This document shows, piece by piece, positions 8,517 through 17,514 of a DNA stretch of 64,000 nt; positions within the stretch are counted from its first letter, which is position 1; every line of letters starts with the position of its first letter. The stretch is from Pseudomonas cremoris (GTDB lineage: Bacteria; Pseudomonadota; Gammaproteobacteria; Pseudomonadales; Pseudomonadaceae), in assembly GCF_014230465.1 (NCBI RefSeq), contig NZ_JAAXCY010000005.1, positions 531,040-595,039 of the forward strand, in the 5' to 3' direction. Under the pieces are notes generated by a model. The model was not told the DNA's origin and made no database searches. It saw nothing but the letters and a program-made list of their open reading frames with translations. The position numbers and the translations under genes were made by a program.

Positions 8517-9761
8517 TCAGGCAATAGCATCCCAGGCACGATCACCGTGCTCGTCCTTGATACGCGTCGGTAAACCCATCACGTCCAGTGCCTTCAGGAA
8601 CGGCTCAGCCGGCAGTTCCTCGACGTTGGCCATGCGTTGCACGTCCCACTCGCCACGGGCCACCAGCAGCGCAGCGGCGACGGGTGGCACACCTGCGGTG
8701 TAGGAGATGCCCTGGCTGTCGGTTTCAGCGAACGCTTCTTCGTGATCAGCCACGTTGTAGATGAACACCTCACGCGGCTGGCCGTCCTTGGTGCCTTTGA
8801 CCAGGTCGCCGATGCAGGTTTTGCCGGTGTAGCCAGGGGCAAGCGAAGACGGGTCGGGCAGCACGGCCTTGACCAGTTTCAATGGCACCACTTCCAGGCC
8901 TTCGGCGGTGGTGACCGGCTTTTCGGAGAGCAAACCGAGTTTGTTCAGTACGGTGAACACGTTGATGTAGTGTTCGCCGAAGCTCATCCAGAAACGCACG
9001 TTGGGCACGTCGAGGTTTTTCGACAGCGAGTGCACTTCATCGTGGCCGGTCAGGTACAGGTTCTGCGAACCGACAACCGGGAGGTCGTCGGTGCGTTTGA
9101 CTTCGAACATGGTGTTGCTGGTCCACTGGCTGTTCTGCCAGCTCCACACCTGTCCGGTGAACTCGCGGAAGTTGATTTCCGGGTCGAAATTGGTGGCGAA
9201 GTATTTGCCGTGGGAGCCGGCATTGACGTCGAGAATGTCGATCGAATCAATGCGGTCGAAATGCTGTTGCTGCGCCAGCGCGGCATACGCGTTGACGACA
9301 CCCGGGTCGAAGCCCACGCCAAGAATGGCGGTGATGTTCTTCTGTTTGCACTCTTCCAGGTGGTTCCACTCGTAGTTGCCGTACCACGGCGGGGTCTCGC
9401 AGACCTTGCCCGGCTCTTCGTGGATAGCGGTGTCGAGGTACGCCACGCCCGTGTCGATGCAGGCACGCAAGACCGACATGTTGAGGAACGAGGAACCGAC
9501 GTTGATGACGATCTGCGATTCGGTCTCGCGGATCAGGGCCTTGGTCGCTTCCACGTCCAGGGCGTTCAGCGCGAAGGCTTTGATGTCCGCAGGTACCTTG
9601 AGGCTACCCTTGGCCTTGACGCTGTCGATGATGGCCTGGCATTTGGAGATGTTGCGCGACGCGATAGCAATACGACCGAGTTCGTCGTTGTGCTGCGCGC
9701 ACTTGTGGGCCACCACCTTGGCGACACCTCCTGCACCAATGATAAGAACGTTCTTTTTCAA
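8517..9761 (-). CDS. Carboxynorspermidine/carboxyspermidine dehydrogenase (saccharopine dehydrogenase family)
   Basis: A 414-residue NAD(P)H enzyme that condenses a diamine with aspartate semialdehyde to give carboxy(nor)spermidine. The Rossmann motif VLIIGAGGVAKVV opens the protein, and the GVGFDPGVVNAYAA and HEEPGKVCETPPW segments are typical of this branch of saccharopine reductases. The start is a TTG at 9759-9761 giving (M)KKNVLIIGAGG, with AAAGGAG 11 bases upstream; a longer in-frame start at 9824 would overlap the next gene. Downstream partner of the nspC-like gene, 28 bases away. Confidence 0.85.
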   Translation of the reverse strand: MKKNVLIIGAGGVAKVVAHKCAQHNDELGRIAIASRNISKCQAIIDSVKAKGSLKVPADIKAFALNALDVEATKALIRETESQIVINVGSSFLNMSVLRACIDTGVAYLDTAIHEEPGKVCETPPWYGNYEWNHLEECKQKNITAILGVGFDPGVVNAYAALAQQQHFDRIDSIDILDVNAGSHGKYFATNFDPEINFREFTGQVWSWQNSQWTSNTMFEVKRTDDLPVVGSQNLYLTGHDEVHSLSKNLDVPNVRFWMSFGEHYINVFTVLNKLGLLSEKPVTTAEGLEVVPLKLVKAVLPDPSSLAPGYTGKTCIGDLVKGTKDGQPREVFIYNVADHEEAFAETDSQGISYTAGVPPVAAALLVARGEWDVQRMANVEELPAEPFLKALDVMGLPTRIKDEHGDRAWDAIA

Positions 9762-9789
9762 TTGCTTTATCTCTCCTTTATCCGCCAGC

Positions 9790-10887
9790 TTACGAAAGGC
9801 TGGACAGGTAGTCGTCGTAACCAAATTCCCGAACCACCTCGACTGTACCGTCGAGTTGTTTCACTACGATGGACGGCATTTTCAGGCCGTTGAACCAGTT
9901 TTTCTTGACCATGGTGTAGCCCGCGGTGTCGATGAACGACAGCCGATCGCCGATGGCCAGCGGACGATCAAATTGATACTCGCCGAAGATGTCCCCGGCC
10001 AGGCAGGATTTGCCGCACACCATGACGGTGTGTTCGCCATCGCTCGGCGCCAGCTTGGCGTTGAGGCGATAGATCAGCAGGTCCAGCAGGTGGGCTTCGA
10101 TGGAGCTATCTACCACGGCGAGGTTCTTGCCGTTGTAGAGCGTGTCGAGCACGGTAACTTCCAGGGAGGCGCTGTTGGTGATCGCCGCTTCGCCGGGTTC
10201 CAGGTACACCTGCACGCCGTACGTCTCGGAGAACGCCTTCAAGCGGGCGCAGAACGCGTCCACCGCATAGTCTTCACCGGTGAAGTGGATGCCGCCGCCG
10301 AGGCTGACCCACTCGACCTTGTGCAGCAGCGCACCGAAGCGTTCTTCGATGGTGCCAAGCATCTTGTCGAACAGGCTGAAATCGCCGTTCTCGCAGTTGT
10401 TGTGGAACATGAAACCGCTGATCTGGTCGATCACGCCTTCGATCTTCACCGGGTCCCATTCGCCCAGGCGACTGAACGGACGCGCCGGGTCGGCCAGCAG
10501 GTAGTCGGAGCTGCTCACCTGAGGGTTCACGCGCAGGCCACGGGTCTTGCCTTCGGAACGCTCGGCAAAGCGCTGCAGCTGGCTGATGGAGTTGAAGATG
10601 ATCTTGTCGCAGTTATCCAGCATCTCTTCGATTTCATCGTCGGCCCAGGCCACGCTGTAGGCGTGTGCTTCACCTTCGAACTTCTGGCGACCCAGCTTCA
10701 ATTCATACAGCGACGACGAGGTGGTGCCGTCCATGTATTGCTGCATCAGGTCGAACACCGACCAGGTGGCAAAGCACTTGAGCGCCAGCAGGGCCTTGGC
10801 GCCGGACTGCTCGCGCACGTAAGCAATCTTCTGCATGTTGACCAGAAGCTTCTGTTTATCGATGAGGTAGTACGGCGTTTTGATCAT
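9790..10887 (-). CDS. nspC: Carboxynorspermidine decarboxylase (NspC-type, alanine-racemase fold)
   Basis: A 365-residue PLP enzyme releasing CO2 from carboxynorspermidine or carboxyspermidine. The PLP lysine is in LALKCFATWS (Lys37); the glycine loop GGGIHFTGEDY and the CGKSCLAGD cysteine segment near the C terminus are diagnostic. The start is MIKTPYYLID (10887). First gene of a two-gene operon with the dehydrogenase, giving the SAM-independent route to spermidine or norspermidine. Confidence 0.92.
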   Translation of the reverse strand: MIKTPYYLIDKQKLLVNMQKIAYVREQSGAKALLALKCFATWSVFDLMQQYMDGTTSSSLYELKLGRQKFEGEAHAYSVAWADDEIEEMLDNCDKIIFNSISQLQRFAERSEGKTRGLRVNPQVSSSDYLLADPARPFSRLGEWDPVKIEGVIDQISGFMFHNNCENGDFSLFDKMLGTIEERFGALLHKVEWVSLGGGIHFTGEDYAVDAFCARLKAFSETYGVQVYLEPGEAAITNSASLEVTVLDTLYNGKNLAVVDSSIEAHLLDLLIYRLNAKLAPSDGEHTVMVCGKSCLAGDIFGEYQFDRPLAIGDRLSFIDTAGYTMVKKNWFNGLKMPSIVVKQLDGTVEVVREFGYDDYLSSLS

Positions 10888-11071
10888 TTTTGAGAGCCTG
10901 CGGCGGTGCCTGCCAAAAAAGGACACGCATTGTGCCCGCACTTGGATCGAATCGAAAGGTTCGTGGGCGGATTTTGCTGCCCGCTATTAATTTGGCCTGC
11001 CAACATGACAGCCCGTCAGTATCATGGGCCGCTCTGATGACGGAACCTGGATGAGGCGACGAGAGGTGGCA

Positions 11072-11755
11072 ATGGACGCATGGACACTGCATTGGCTTGA
11101 GGCTTCGGGCTCGCTGGCTGAGTTTCGCGAGGCGTTGGTTGCTGAGTTTGAGACAGCCCATAAGGCAATTTCCCGCTGGATGCCAGCGCCGTTGCTGGAT
11201 GTGCTGGTCCAGCGATTGCCCGGCGAAACTATCGCGGAATTGGGGTTGGTGGGGCGTGCTTATCGCAGCACGATGTTTTCCATGACCCTGGACCCTGGCA
11301 ACCCCAATTTTGCCGCCAGCCTCAAGGACGGCGCGGTGCATCGGCATATCGTGCATGAGGTGCATCACTGCCTGCGCATGGCGGGTCCTGGTTATGGCTG
11401 GAGCCTGGGCGAAGCACTGATCAGCGAAGGCCTGGCCGGGCAGTTTGTGCGGCACGTGCTGGGCAGCGAACCGGAGCCGTGGGAGCGGGCGCTGAGTCTG
11501 GATGAGTTGCGCGCTGCGCCGGTTGATCTCAGTGAGCTTGAGGCTACGTACTACGATCACAGCGCCTGGTTTTTTGGCACGGGTGATAAACCCAGGTGGC
11601 TCGGGTATGCACTGGGGTATCAGATGGTGGAGTGTTGGTTGAACTCGGTTGGGGAGGTGGACGCCGATACCTGGGCGAACGTTCCAGCCAGCGATATTTT
11701 GGCGGTTGCAGCCGAGCATGGCTTGGTGACGGATAGGCTCGGCAACGACCAGTAA
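11072..11755 (+). CDS. Putative Zn-dependent protease (DUF2268-type)
   Basis: 227 residues with the zinc-metalloprotease motif HEVHH at 95-99 and a downstream EGLAGQF glutamate as likely third ligand. The start MDAWTLHW (11072) has GAGG five bases upstream; two in-frame Mets further up lack a site. No signal peptide is evident, so probably cytoplasmic. Stands alone between nspC (divergent) and the LacI operon. Substrate unknown. Confidence 0.75.
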   Translation: MDAWTLHWLEASGSLAEFREALVAEFETAHKAISRWMPAPLLDVLVQRLPGETIAELGLVGRAYRSTMFSMTLDPGNPNFAASLKDGAVHRHIVHEVHHCLRMAGPGYGWSLGEALISEGLAGQFVRHVLGSEPEPWERALSLDELRAAPVDLSELEATYYDHSAWFFGTGDKPRWLGYALGYQMVECWLNSVGEVDADTWANVPASDILAVAAEHGLVTDRLGNDQ

Positions 11756-11863
11756 CTCTCCACGGACATGCACCTGGCCAATGTGTGTATCGGACTGGGT
11801 GCCATCAAACTGTCATCTCCTCACCGCCGAACTGCCACATTCCCCCGTTACTGTCCTCGCCAA

Positions 11864-11877
11864 TGAGATCGATCTCA
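11864..11877. promoter_or_regulatory. Candidate LacI-family operator (perfect palindrome)
   Basis: TGAGATCGATCTCA is a perfect 14-base palindrome ending 11 bases before the LacI-type regulator's ATG. LacI-family operators are palindromes of this size with a central CG, so autoregulation of the import operon is likely (inference). Confidence 0.6.
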
Positions 11878-11888
11878 AGCGAGTGACA

Positions 11889-12908
11889 ATGACTGACCTG
11901 AAAGACGTTGCCCGACTGGCCGGCGTATCCCGCGCCACCGCCGCCCGGGCCTTTGCATCTCCTGATCAAGTGCGCCCGACCACCCGTGAGCAGGTGTTCG
12001 CCGCCGCTCGTGAGCTGGGTTTTCGCCCCAATCTACTGGGCCGCCAATTGCGCCTGCAGACCACTCAGTTGATCGGGGTGGTGGTGCCCAACCTGCTCAA
12101 CCCGGTGTTCGCCGAGCAATTCCAGGCCATGGAGCGCGCCGCGCGTTCTCGGGGCTACAGCCTGGTGCTGGCCACCACGGACTACAACAGCGAACGCGAG
12201 AGCATCGTGGTGGAAGAGCTGCTGCGCCAGCGCGTCGACGGCTTGGTGCTGACGGTCACCGATGCCGAAAGCAACGCGGTGCTCAGCAGCCTGAATACTG
12301 AACAAACCCCTTTCGTATTGGCCTATCACCAACCGAGCAACCCCAACTACAGCGCCGTGTCGGTGGACAACCGTGCGGGCATGGCCCTGGCCACGCGCTA
12401 TCTGCTGGACGCGGGGCACCGGCGCATCAGCATGGTCGCCGGTCCCGCGTTGCAATCGGACCGTGCTCGCCTGCGCTATGCCGGGTATTGCGATGCGATG
12501 AACGAGTACGGCCTGCAACCTCGCCCAGTGATCGAAATGCCGGCCCACACCCAGGCCGAATTTGCGGCTATCGCGCCGTCTCTGCAGGGCGGCGACGCCC
12601 CTACCGGGTTGGTGTGTTCCAACGACTTCCTGGCCATCAGCCTGATCGCCGAACTGCGCCGCAATGCCTGGAGCGTCCCCGAACAACTCTCGGTAATGGG
12701 CTTCGACGGCATCAGCCTCGGTACCCAGATGCACCCGACGCTGTGCAGCGTGGTGCAACCCATCGCGCTGCTGGCCAGTACCGTGATTGACCAACTGCTG
12801 GCGCAGATCGCCGGCAACGAGCCGATTTCCCATTGCCTGCCTTGCCACATCCGGCCGGGCGAAAGTACTCAACCCCATGAGGAGACCCTTGATGCGCGCA
12901 TTCAGTAA
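11889..12908 (+). CDS. LacI-family transcriptional regulator
   Basis: 339 residues: N-terminal HTH (LKDVARLAGVSRATAARAFA around residues 3-22) with hinge, then the sugar-binding-like core (LIGVVVPNLLNPVFAEQF; GLVCSNDFLAISLIAELR; SVMGFDGISLG). Start MTDLKDVA at 11889. Its last 17 bases overlap the start of the binding-protein gene, making it the first gene of the import operon, which it probably controls. The ligand is not readable. Confidence 0.93.
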   Translation: MTDLKDVARLAGVSRATAARAFASPDQVRPTTREQVFAAARELGFRPNLLGRQLRLQTTQLIGVVVPNLLNPVFAEQFQAMERAARSRGYSLVLATTDYNSERESIVVEELLRQRVDGLVLTVTDAESNAVLSSLNTEQTPFVLAYHQPSNPNYSAVSVDNRAGMALATRYLLDAGHRRISMVAGPALQSDRARLRYAGYCDAMNEYGLQPRPVIEMPAHTQAEFAAIAPSLQGGDAPTGLVCSNDFLAISLIAELRRNAWSVPEQLSVMGFDGISLGTQMHPTLCSVVQPIALLASTVIDQLLAQIAGNEPISHCLPCHIRPGESTQPHEETLDARIQ

Positions 12909-13896
12909 AACCCTGGCCGCCGTGCTGTTGTGCGGCGCGGCCAGCCTGGCCCAGGCCGCCGAGACCGCTATTTGCTACAACTGCCCGCCGGACTGGGCCG
13001 ACTGGGGTACCCAACTCAAGGCCATCGCCGCCAGCACGGGCGTGCAGGTGCCGCTGGACAACAAGAACTCCGGCCAATCCCTGGCACAACTGGTGGCCGA
13101 GAAAGCCGCACCGGTGGCCGACGTCGTGTACTACGGCGTGACGTTCGGCCTGCAAGCGCAAAAGGCCGAGGTGGTCGGTACCTACAAGCCCAAGGCCTGG
13201 GATCAGATTCCCGCAGGTCTGAAAGACCCGGCGGGCCACTGGTTCGCAATCCACTCCGGCACCTTGGGCATCATGGTCAACGTCGATGCCCTCGGTGGCC
13301 TGCCGGTGCCGCAGAGCTGGGCCGACCTGCTCAAGCCTGAGTACAAAGGCATGGTCGGCTACCTCGACCCGTCCAGCGCGTTTGTCGGGTACGTCTCGGC
13401 GGTGGCAATCAACCGTGCCCTGGGCGGCGACCTGGACAACTTCGCGCCGGCCATCGACTACTTCCAGAAGCTGGCAAAAAACGCGCCCATCGTGCCCAAA
13501 CAAACCGCCTATGCGCGGGTGCTGTCCGGTGAGTTGCCGATCCTGGTGGACTACGATTTCAACGCCTACCGCGCGCGCTACAAAGACAACGCCAACGTTG
13601 CCTTCGTGATCCCCAAGGAAGGCAGCATCAGCGTGCCCTACGTGATGAGCCTGGTGGCCAACGCACCGCACCGCGCCAACGCCGAGAAAGTCCTCGACTT
13701 CGTGCTGTCGGATGAAGGCCAGGCACTCTGGGCCAAGGCCTACCTGCGGCCGGTGCGCCCGATGCAGATGCCGGCGGAGGTTGCCGCGCAGTTCCTGCCG
13801 GACAGCGACTACGCCCGCGCCGGCGTGGTGGACTACGAAAAAATGGCCGCTGTGCAGGAAGCCTTCGCCGCCCGTTACCTGAACGAGGTCAAGTAA
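12892..13896 (+). CDS. ABC transporter periplasmic binding protein (family 1, PotD/FbpA-like)
   Basis: 334 residues with a Sec signal peptide (MRAFSKTLAAVLLCGAASLAQA, about 22 residues). Features of family-1 binding proteins include SGTLGIMVNVDAL and QSWADLLKPEYKGMVGY. The start at 12892 has GAGGAG nine bases upstream; an in-frame ATG five codons earlier is nearer to that site and less likely. Followed with no gap by two permeases and an ATPase. The ligand is unknown; the phosphodiesterase at the operon's end suggests a phosphorus-containing solute (inference). Confidence 0.9.
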   Translation: MRAFSKTLAAVLLCGAASLAQAAETAICYNCPPDWADWGTQLKAIAASTGVQVPLDNKNSGQSLAQLVAEKAAPVADVVYYGVTFGLQAQKAEVVGTYKPKAWDQIPAGLKDPAGHWFAIHSGTLGIMVNVDALGGLPVPQSWADLLKPEYKGMVGYLDPSSAFVGYVSAVAINRALGGDLDNFAPAIDYFQKLAKNAPIVPKQTAYARVLSGELPILVDYDFNAYRARYKDNANVAFVIPKEGSISVPYVMSLVANAPHRANAEKVLDFVLSDEGQALWAKAYLRPVRPMQMPAEVAAQFLPDSDYARAGVVDYEKMAAVQEAFAARYLNEVK

Positions 13897-14715
13897 GTGG
13901 CTGCATCGGCAAAACACGCAGCCTGGGCGCTGGCCCCCGCGTTCGCCGTGCTGCTCGCGTTCTGGTTGCTGCCGTTGGCGCACTTGATGGTGCTCGGCGC
14001 CGAGAGTCGTGACAGCAACGGCAGTGGCTACTGGCAGGTGCTGAGCAGTGCGCAGTACCTGGGCAGCCTCGGGCAAACCTTGATATTGGCGGTGGTCGTG
14101 ACGTTCGCCGCGCTGGTAGTGGGGGGCATCAGCGGTGTGTTCCTCGCGCGGCATCAGTTCTTCGGGCGCTCTGCATTGGTCGCGTTGCTCACATTTCCGT
14201 TGGCGTTTCCGGGCGTGGTGGTGGGTTTCCTGGTGATCCTGCTGGCAGGCCGCCAAGGCCTGTTCGCCGCGTTGGGGCTGCAACTGGCCGGTGAACGCTG
14301 GATCTTCGCTTACTCGCTGGCGGGCCTGTTCCTGGGCTACCTGTACTTCTCGATCCCACGGGTGATCCTCACGGTGATGGCCGCCTGTGAAAGCCTCGAC
14401 CGCAGCCTGGAAGAAGCCGCGCACTCGCTCGGCGCCGGCCCTTGGCGCGTGGTGTGCGACGTGATCGTGCCGGGCTTGGCGCCGGCATTGGCGTCTTGCG
14501 GGGCGATCTGTTTTGCCACCTCCATGGGCGCCTTCGGCACGGCCTTTACCTTGGGCACACGGCTGAATGTCACCCCGGTGGCGATCTACAACGTGTTCAC
14601 CAACTACGCCAACTTTGCCGTCGCCGCAGCGTTGTCGGTGGTACTCGGCGCCGTGACCTGGGCGGTGTTGTTGCTCACCCGGCGCCTGGTGAAAAACGCG
14701 GGGACTGTCTTGTGA
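13897..14715 (+). CDS. ABC transporter permease 1
   Basis: 272 residues, about six membrane spans, starting with GTG directly after the binding-protein stop codon. The EAA loop is EEAAHSLGAGPWRVVCDVIVPGL in outline (key residues EEAAHSLGA...VIVPGLAP). Its stop overlaps the next permease's GTG start (GTGA). Confidence 0.92.
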   Translation: MAASAKHAAWALAPAFAVLLAFWLLPLAHLMVLGAESRDSNGSGYWQVLSSAQYLGSLGQTLILAVVVTFAALVVGGISGVFLARHQFFGRSALVALLTFPLAFPGVVVGFLVILLAGRQGLFAALGLQLAGERWIFAYSLAGLFLGYLYFSIPRVILTVMAACESLDRSLEEAAHSLGAGPWRVVCDVIVPGLAPALASCGAICFATSMGAFGTAFTLGTRLNVTPVAIYNVFTNYANFAVAAALSVVLGAVTWAVLLLTRRLVKNAGTVL

Positions 14716-15506
14716 AACGCTCATCGCTGTTTGTGCTTCAACTGCTGTTTACCTTGCTGGTCTGCGCCTTCATGTTGGTGCCGGTGCTGATGTCGCTGCT
14801 GGCCGGTTTGACCCGTAACTTCTTCGTAGGCGTGTCCAGCGGCCTGACCTTCGACTGGCTGATCCAGGTGTGGCAAGCCTATTCGCCCACCGTGTGGTTG
14901 TCCCTGCAACTGGCGGTCGCCTGCGCCGTGTGCGTCTGTGTGATAGGCGTACCGGCTGCCTACGCGCTGGTGCGGATGAACAATCGCTTCAGTCGCGCCT
15001 TCGAAGAATTGATGGTATTGCCGGTGGCCATGCCCGGCTTGGCCAGTGCGTTGGCCTTGCTGCTGACCTACGGCCAGTTCGGCAGCTTTCGCAGCAGTTG
15101 GCTGTTCATCCTGGTCGGCCACGTGTTGTTCACCTTGCCGTTCCTGGTACGCCCGGTGATGGCGGTGATGCAACGCCAGCAACTGCCGGTGTTGGAAGAG
15201 GCCGCCGCCAGCTTGGGCGCAGGGCCGATCAAGCGCTTTTTCAGTGTGGTGGTGCCCAACTGCCGCGCAGGCATCCTGGCCGGTGTGCTGATGGTGGTGA
15301 CCTTGTCCCTGGGTGAGTTCAACCTGACTTGGATGCTCCACACGCCGATGACCAAGACACTGCCCGTTGGACTGGCCGACAGCTACGCCTCGGCGCGCCT
15401 GGAAATCGCCAGCGCCTACACCCTTATCTTTTTGCTGATGATCGTGCCCCTGCTGATTGCGCTGCAGGCCATCAGTGCCCGTTTGTCTCGTGGAGAGCGT
15501 CGATGA
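14712..15506 (+). CDS. ABC transporter permease 2
   Basis: 264 residues with about six spans, beginning MKRSSLFVLQ at a GTG (14712) that overlaps the previous stop. The open frame extends much further upstream but would run inside permease 1 and is not used. The EAA loop is EEAAASLGAGPIKRFFSVVVP (core EEAAASLGA...VVVPNC). Forms the heteromeric membrane channel with permease 1. Confidence 0.92.
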   Translation: MKRSSLFVLQLLFTLLVCAFMLVPVLMSLLAGLTRNFFVGVSSGLTFDWLIQVWQAYSPTVWLSLQLAVACAVCVCVIGVPAAYALVRMNNRFSRAFEELMVLPVAMPGLASALALLLTYGQFGSFRSSWLFILVGHVLFTLPFLVRPVMAVMQRQQLPVLEEAAASLGAGPIKRFFSVVVPNCRAGILAGVLMVVTLSLGEFNLTWMLHTPMTKTLPVGLADSYASARLEIASAYTLIFLLMIVPLLIALQAISARLSRGERR

Positions 15507-16534
15507 CCGCTATCACTATTCGCCTGCAAGGGTGCCGCAAGGCATTCGCCGACGGCACCGTGGCCGTGCATGACTTGAACCTGACGGTTGAAGGCGGTGA
15601 AACCCTGGCGATTCTCGGCCCGTCGGGCTGTGGCAAAACCACCACCTTGCGCTTGATTGCCGGCCTGGAACGCCCGGATGTGGGCCAGGTGTTTTTCGGC
15701 GATCAGGACGTGACGCGCCTGCCCATCGAGCGGCGTGATGTGGGCATGGTGTTCCAGAACTATGCGCTGTTTCCCAACCTGGATGTGGCGGGGAATATCG
15801 TCTACGGCTTGAAGATTCGCGGCATGTCGGCGCTGGAGCGTAACAAGCGCTGTGAAGAGCTGTTGGAACTGGTGGGCTTGCAGGACCACGGCAAGCGCAG
15901 CATTCACGAGTTATCCGGAGGCCAACGTCAGCGTGTGGCGCTGGCGCGGGCCTTGGCGCCACGGCCCAAGGTTCTGCTACTGGATGAGCCGTTGGCAGCC
16001 CTCGATGCACAACTGCGTGAGCGCTTGCGCAGTGAGCTGAATGAACTGCTGCGTGGCCTCGGCATCACCTCGGTTTTTGTCACCCACGACCAAGGCGAAG
16101 CCATGGCCCTCGGCGACCGCATCCTGGTGATGGAAAAAGGCCGGGTTGCCCAGTTGGCGAGCCCGCGAGACATCTACCAGAAACCGGCCAACGCCTTTGT
16201 CGCAGGCTTCGTCGGCAACCTCAATGCCTTCGAGGTCATCCAGGCATCGTCCCATGGCTTGAAAGTCTGCGGCGGTGAGTTGCCGTGGCACGGGGCCAAC
16301 CTGCCGAGCACGGTGTATTGCCGCCCCGAACACCTGCGGGTGATGGAGCGCGAAGGGCACTTGCACGGCCATCTTCTGGCGCAGTTTTTCCAGGGCGCAC
16401 AAAGCCGCCTGCTGGTGGATGTGGGTGGGCCACAACCGCTGCTGGTAGACAGCAGCGACAACCAGCTCTACGCCGTCGGCGCGCCGATTGCCCTGGCGAT
16501 TGCGCCGCACATGTTGTTCACCCTGAATGCTTGA
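15503..16534 (+). CDS. ABC transporter ATP-binding protein (PotA/FbpC-type)
   Basis: 343 residues. Walker A GPSGCGKT near residues 40-47, Q-loop FQNYALFP, signature LSGGQRQR and Walker B VLLLDEPLAALD are all present, followed by a C-terminal TOBE-like region from about 250. Start ATG at 15503 overlaps the permease stop by four bases. A longer in-frame stretch upstream lies within the permease gene and is discounted. Confidence 0.94.
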   Translation: MTAITIRLQGCRKAFADGTVAVHDLNLTVEGGETLAILGPSGCGKTTTLRLIAGLERPDVGQVFFGDQDVTRLPIERRDVGMVFQNYALFPNLDVAGNIVYGLKIRGMSALERNKRCEELLELVGLQDHGKRSIHELSGGQRQRVALARALAPRPKVLLLDEPLAALDAQLRERLRSELNELLRGLGITSVFVTHDQGEAMALGDRILVMEKGRVAQLASPRDIYQKPANAFVAGFVGNLNAFEVIQASSHGLKVCGGELPWHGANLPSTVYCRPEHLRVMEREGHLHGHLLAQFFQGAQSRLLVDVGGPQPLLVDSSDNQLYAVGAPIALAIAPHMLFTLNA

Positions 16535-16540
16535 GAATCT

Positions 16541-17377
16541 ATGTTGAATCGTCCGTTCCTCGTCGCGCAGATCAGCGACCTGCACCTTAAAGCCGGCCAG
16601 CGCCTGACCTATGGCGTGGTCGATACCCTGGGCGCCTTGCGCCGTGCCGTCGACCATTTGAACGCCAGTCACCCACGGCCCGATATCGTGGTGATCAGCG
16701 GTGATCTGGTGGACTTCGGCCGTGCCGATGAATACGCCGTGCTGCACCCCGAACTCGCACGCTTGCACATGCCGTGCTACCTGGTGCCCGGCAACCACGA
16801 CAGCCGCGAGCCGTTGCTCGATGCGTTCCGCGATCACTGCTACTTACCGGTCTCGGCAGACGGGCCTTTGGACTGGGTGGTGGACGAACATCCGCTGCGC
16901 CTGATCGGCCTCGACTCCACCATTCCCGGCGGTCACGGCGGCCAGTTGCTCGACAGCCAATTGCAGTGGCTCGATGCGCAGTTGGCCTTGCGCCCTGATG
17001 TACCCACGTTGCTGATCCTGCATCACCCGCCGTTCATCAGTGGCATCGGCCATATGGACCGCGAACCCTTTATCAACGCTGCAGGTTTGGAGCGTGTAGT
17101 CGCCCGTCATCCGCAAGTGGAGCGCCTGCTGTGCGGGCACTTGCACCGTCCGATGCAGCGCCGCTTTGGCGGTAGCTTGAGTTGTGTCTGCCCCGGCACC
17201 TCCCACCAGATCGTGCTGGATTTGCAAGAAGCGGCGCCCGCGCATTTTAACCTGGAGCCGGCGGGCTATTTGCTGCATCGCTGGGACGCGCAGCAAGGTT
17301 TGATCAGCCACAACGGTGTGTTCGGGAACTACCCCGGCCCGTATCCGTTTTATGACGCGCATGGATTGATTGACTGA
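16541..17377 (+). CDS. Class III metallophosphodiesterase (GpdQ/CpdA-like)
   Basis: 278 residues with the complete calcineurin-like metal-site set: DLHL (Asp13/His15), GDLVDFG, GNHDS, HHPP and GHLH. This subgroup hydrolyses phosphodiesters such as glycerophosphodiesters or cyclic nucleotides using two metal ions. No signal peptide, so cytoplasmic. It follows the ABC ATPase by six bases and so probably acts on the imported compound (inference). Confidence 0.88.
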   Translation: MLNRPFLVAQISDLHLKAGQRLTYGVVDTLGALRRAVDHLNASHPRPDIVVISGDLVDFGRADEYAVLHPELARLHMPCYLVPGNHDSREPLLDAFRDHCYLPVSADGPLDWVVDEHPLRLIGLDSTIPGGHGGQLLDSQLQWLDAQLALRPDVPTLLILHHPPFISGIGHMDREPFINAAGLERVVARHPQVERLLCGHLHRPMQRRFGGSLSCVCPGTSHQIVLDLQEAAPAHFNLEPAGYLLHRWDAQQGLISHNGVFGNYPGPYPFYDAHGLID

Positions 17378-17414
17378 AGGTGTACGGAGGTTCTTTCGCT
17401 CAACTAACACCCTG

Positions 17415-17455
17415 ATCGTGAGTTAACGCACCGGCCAACCCGAGTTTGGCCGTGT
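17415..17455. other. Gap with weak hairpin between phosphodiesterase and porin
   Basis: CGGCCAACCCGAGTTTGGCCG forms a short stem (GGCCA/TGGCC) without a T run, 60 bases upstream of the porin gene. A weak attenuating structure is possible; a strong terminator is not seen, so read-through into the porin is plausible. Confidence 0.3.
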
Positions 17456-17514
17456 GCTTCCTGCTGCCCATTTTTTGCGCCCGGAACTTGGATTCCGCGC
17501 CGGAGTTCGTCCTG

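Noticed and set aside
12712..14724. Long minus-strand open frame (670 codons) opposite the ABC import genes
   Set aside because: Pure antisense shadow of clearly conserved binding-protein and permease genes; composition is His/Gln/Arg-rich low-similarity translation typical of GC-rich antisense frames.
14442..15506. Longer permease 2 starting at 14442
   Set aside because: The first 90 codons overlap permease 1 in another frame; GTG at 14712 with stop overlap is the real start.
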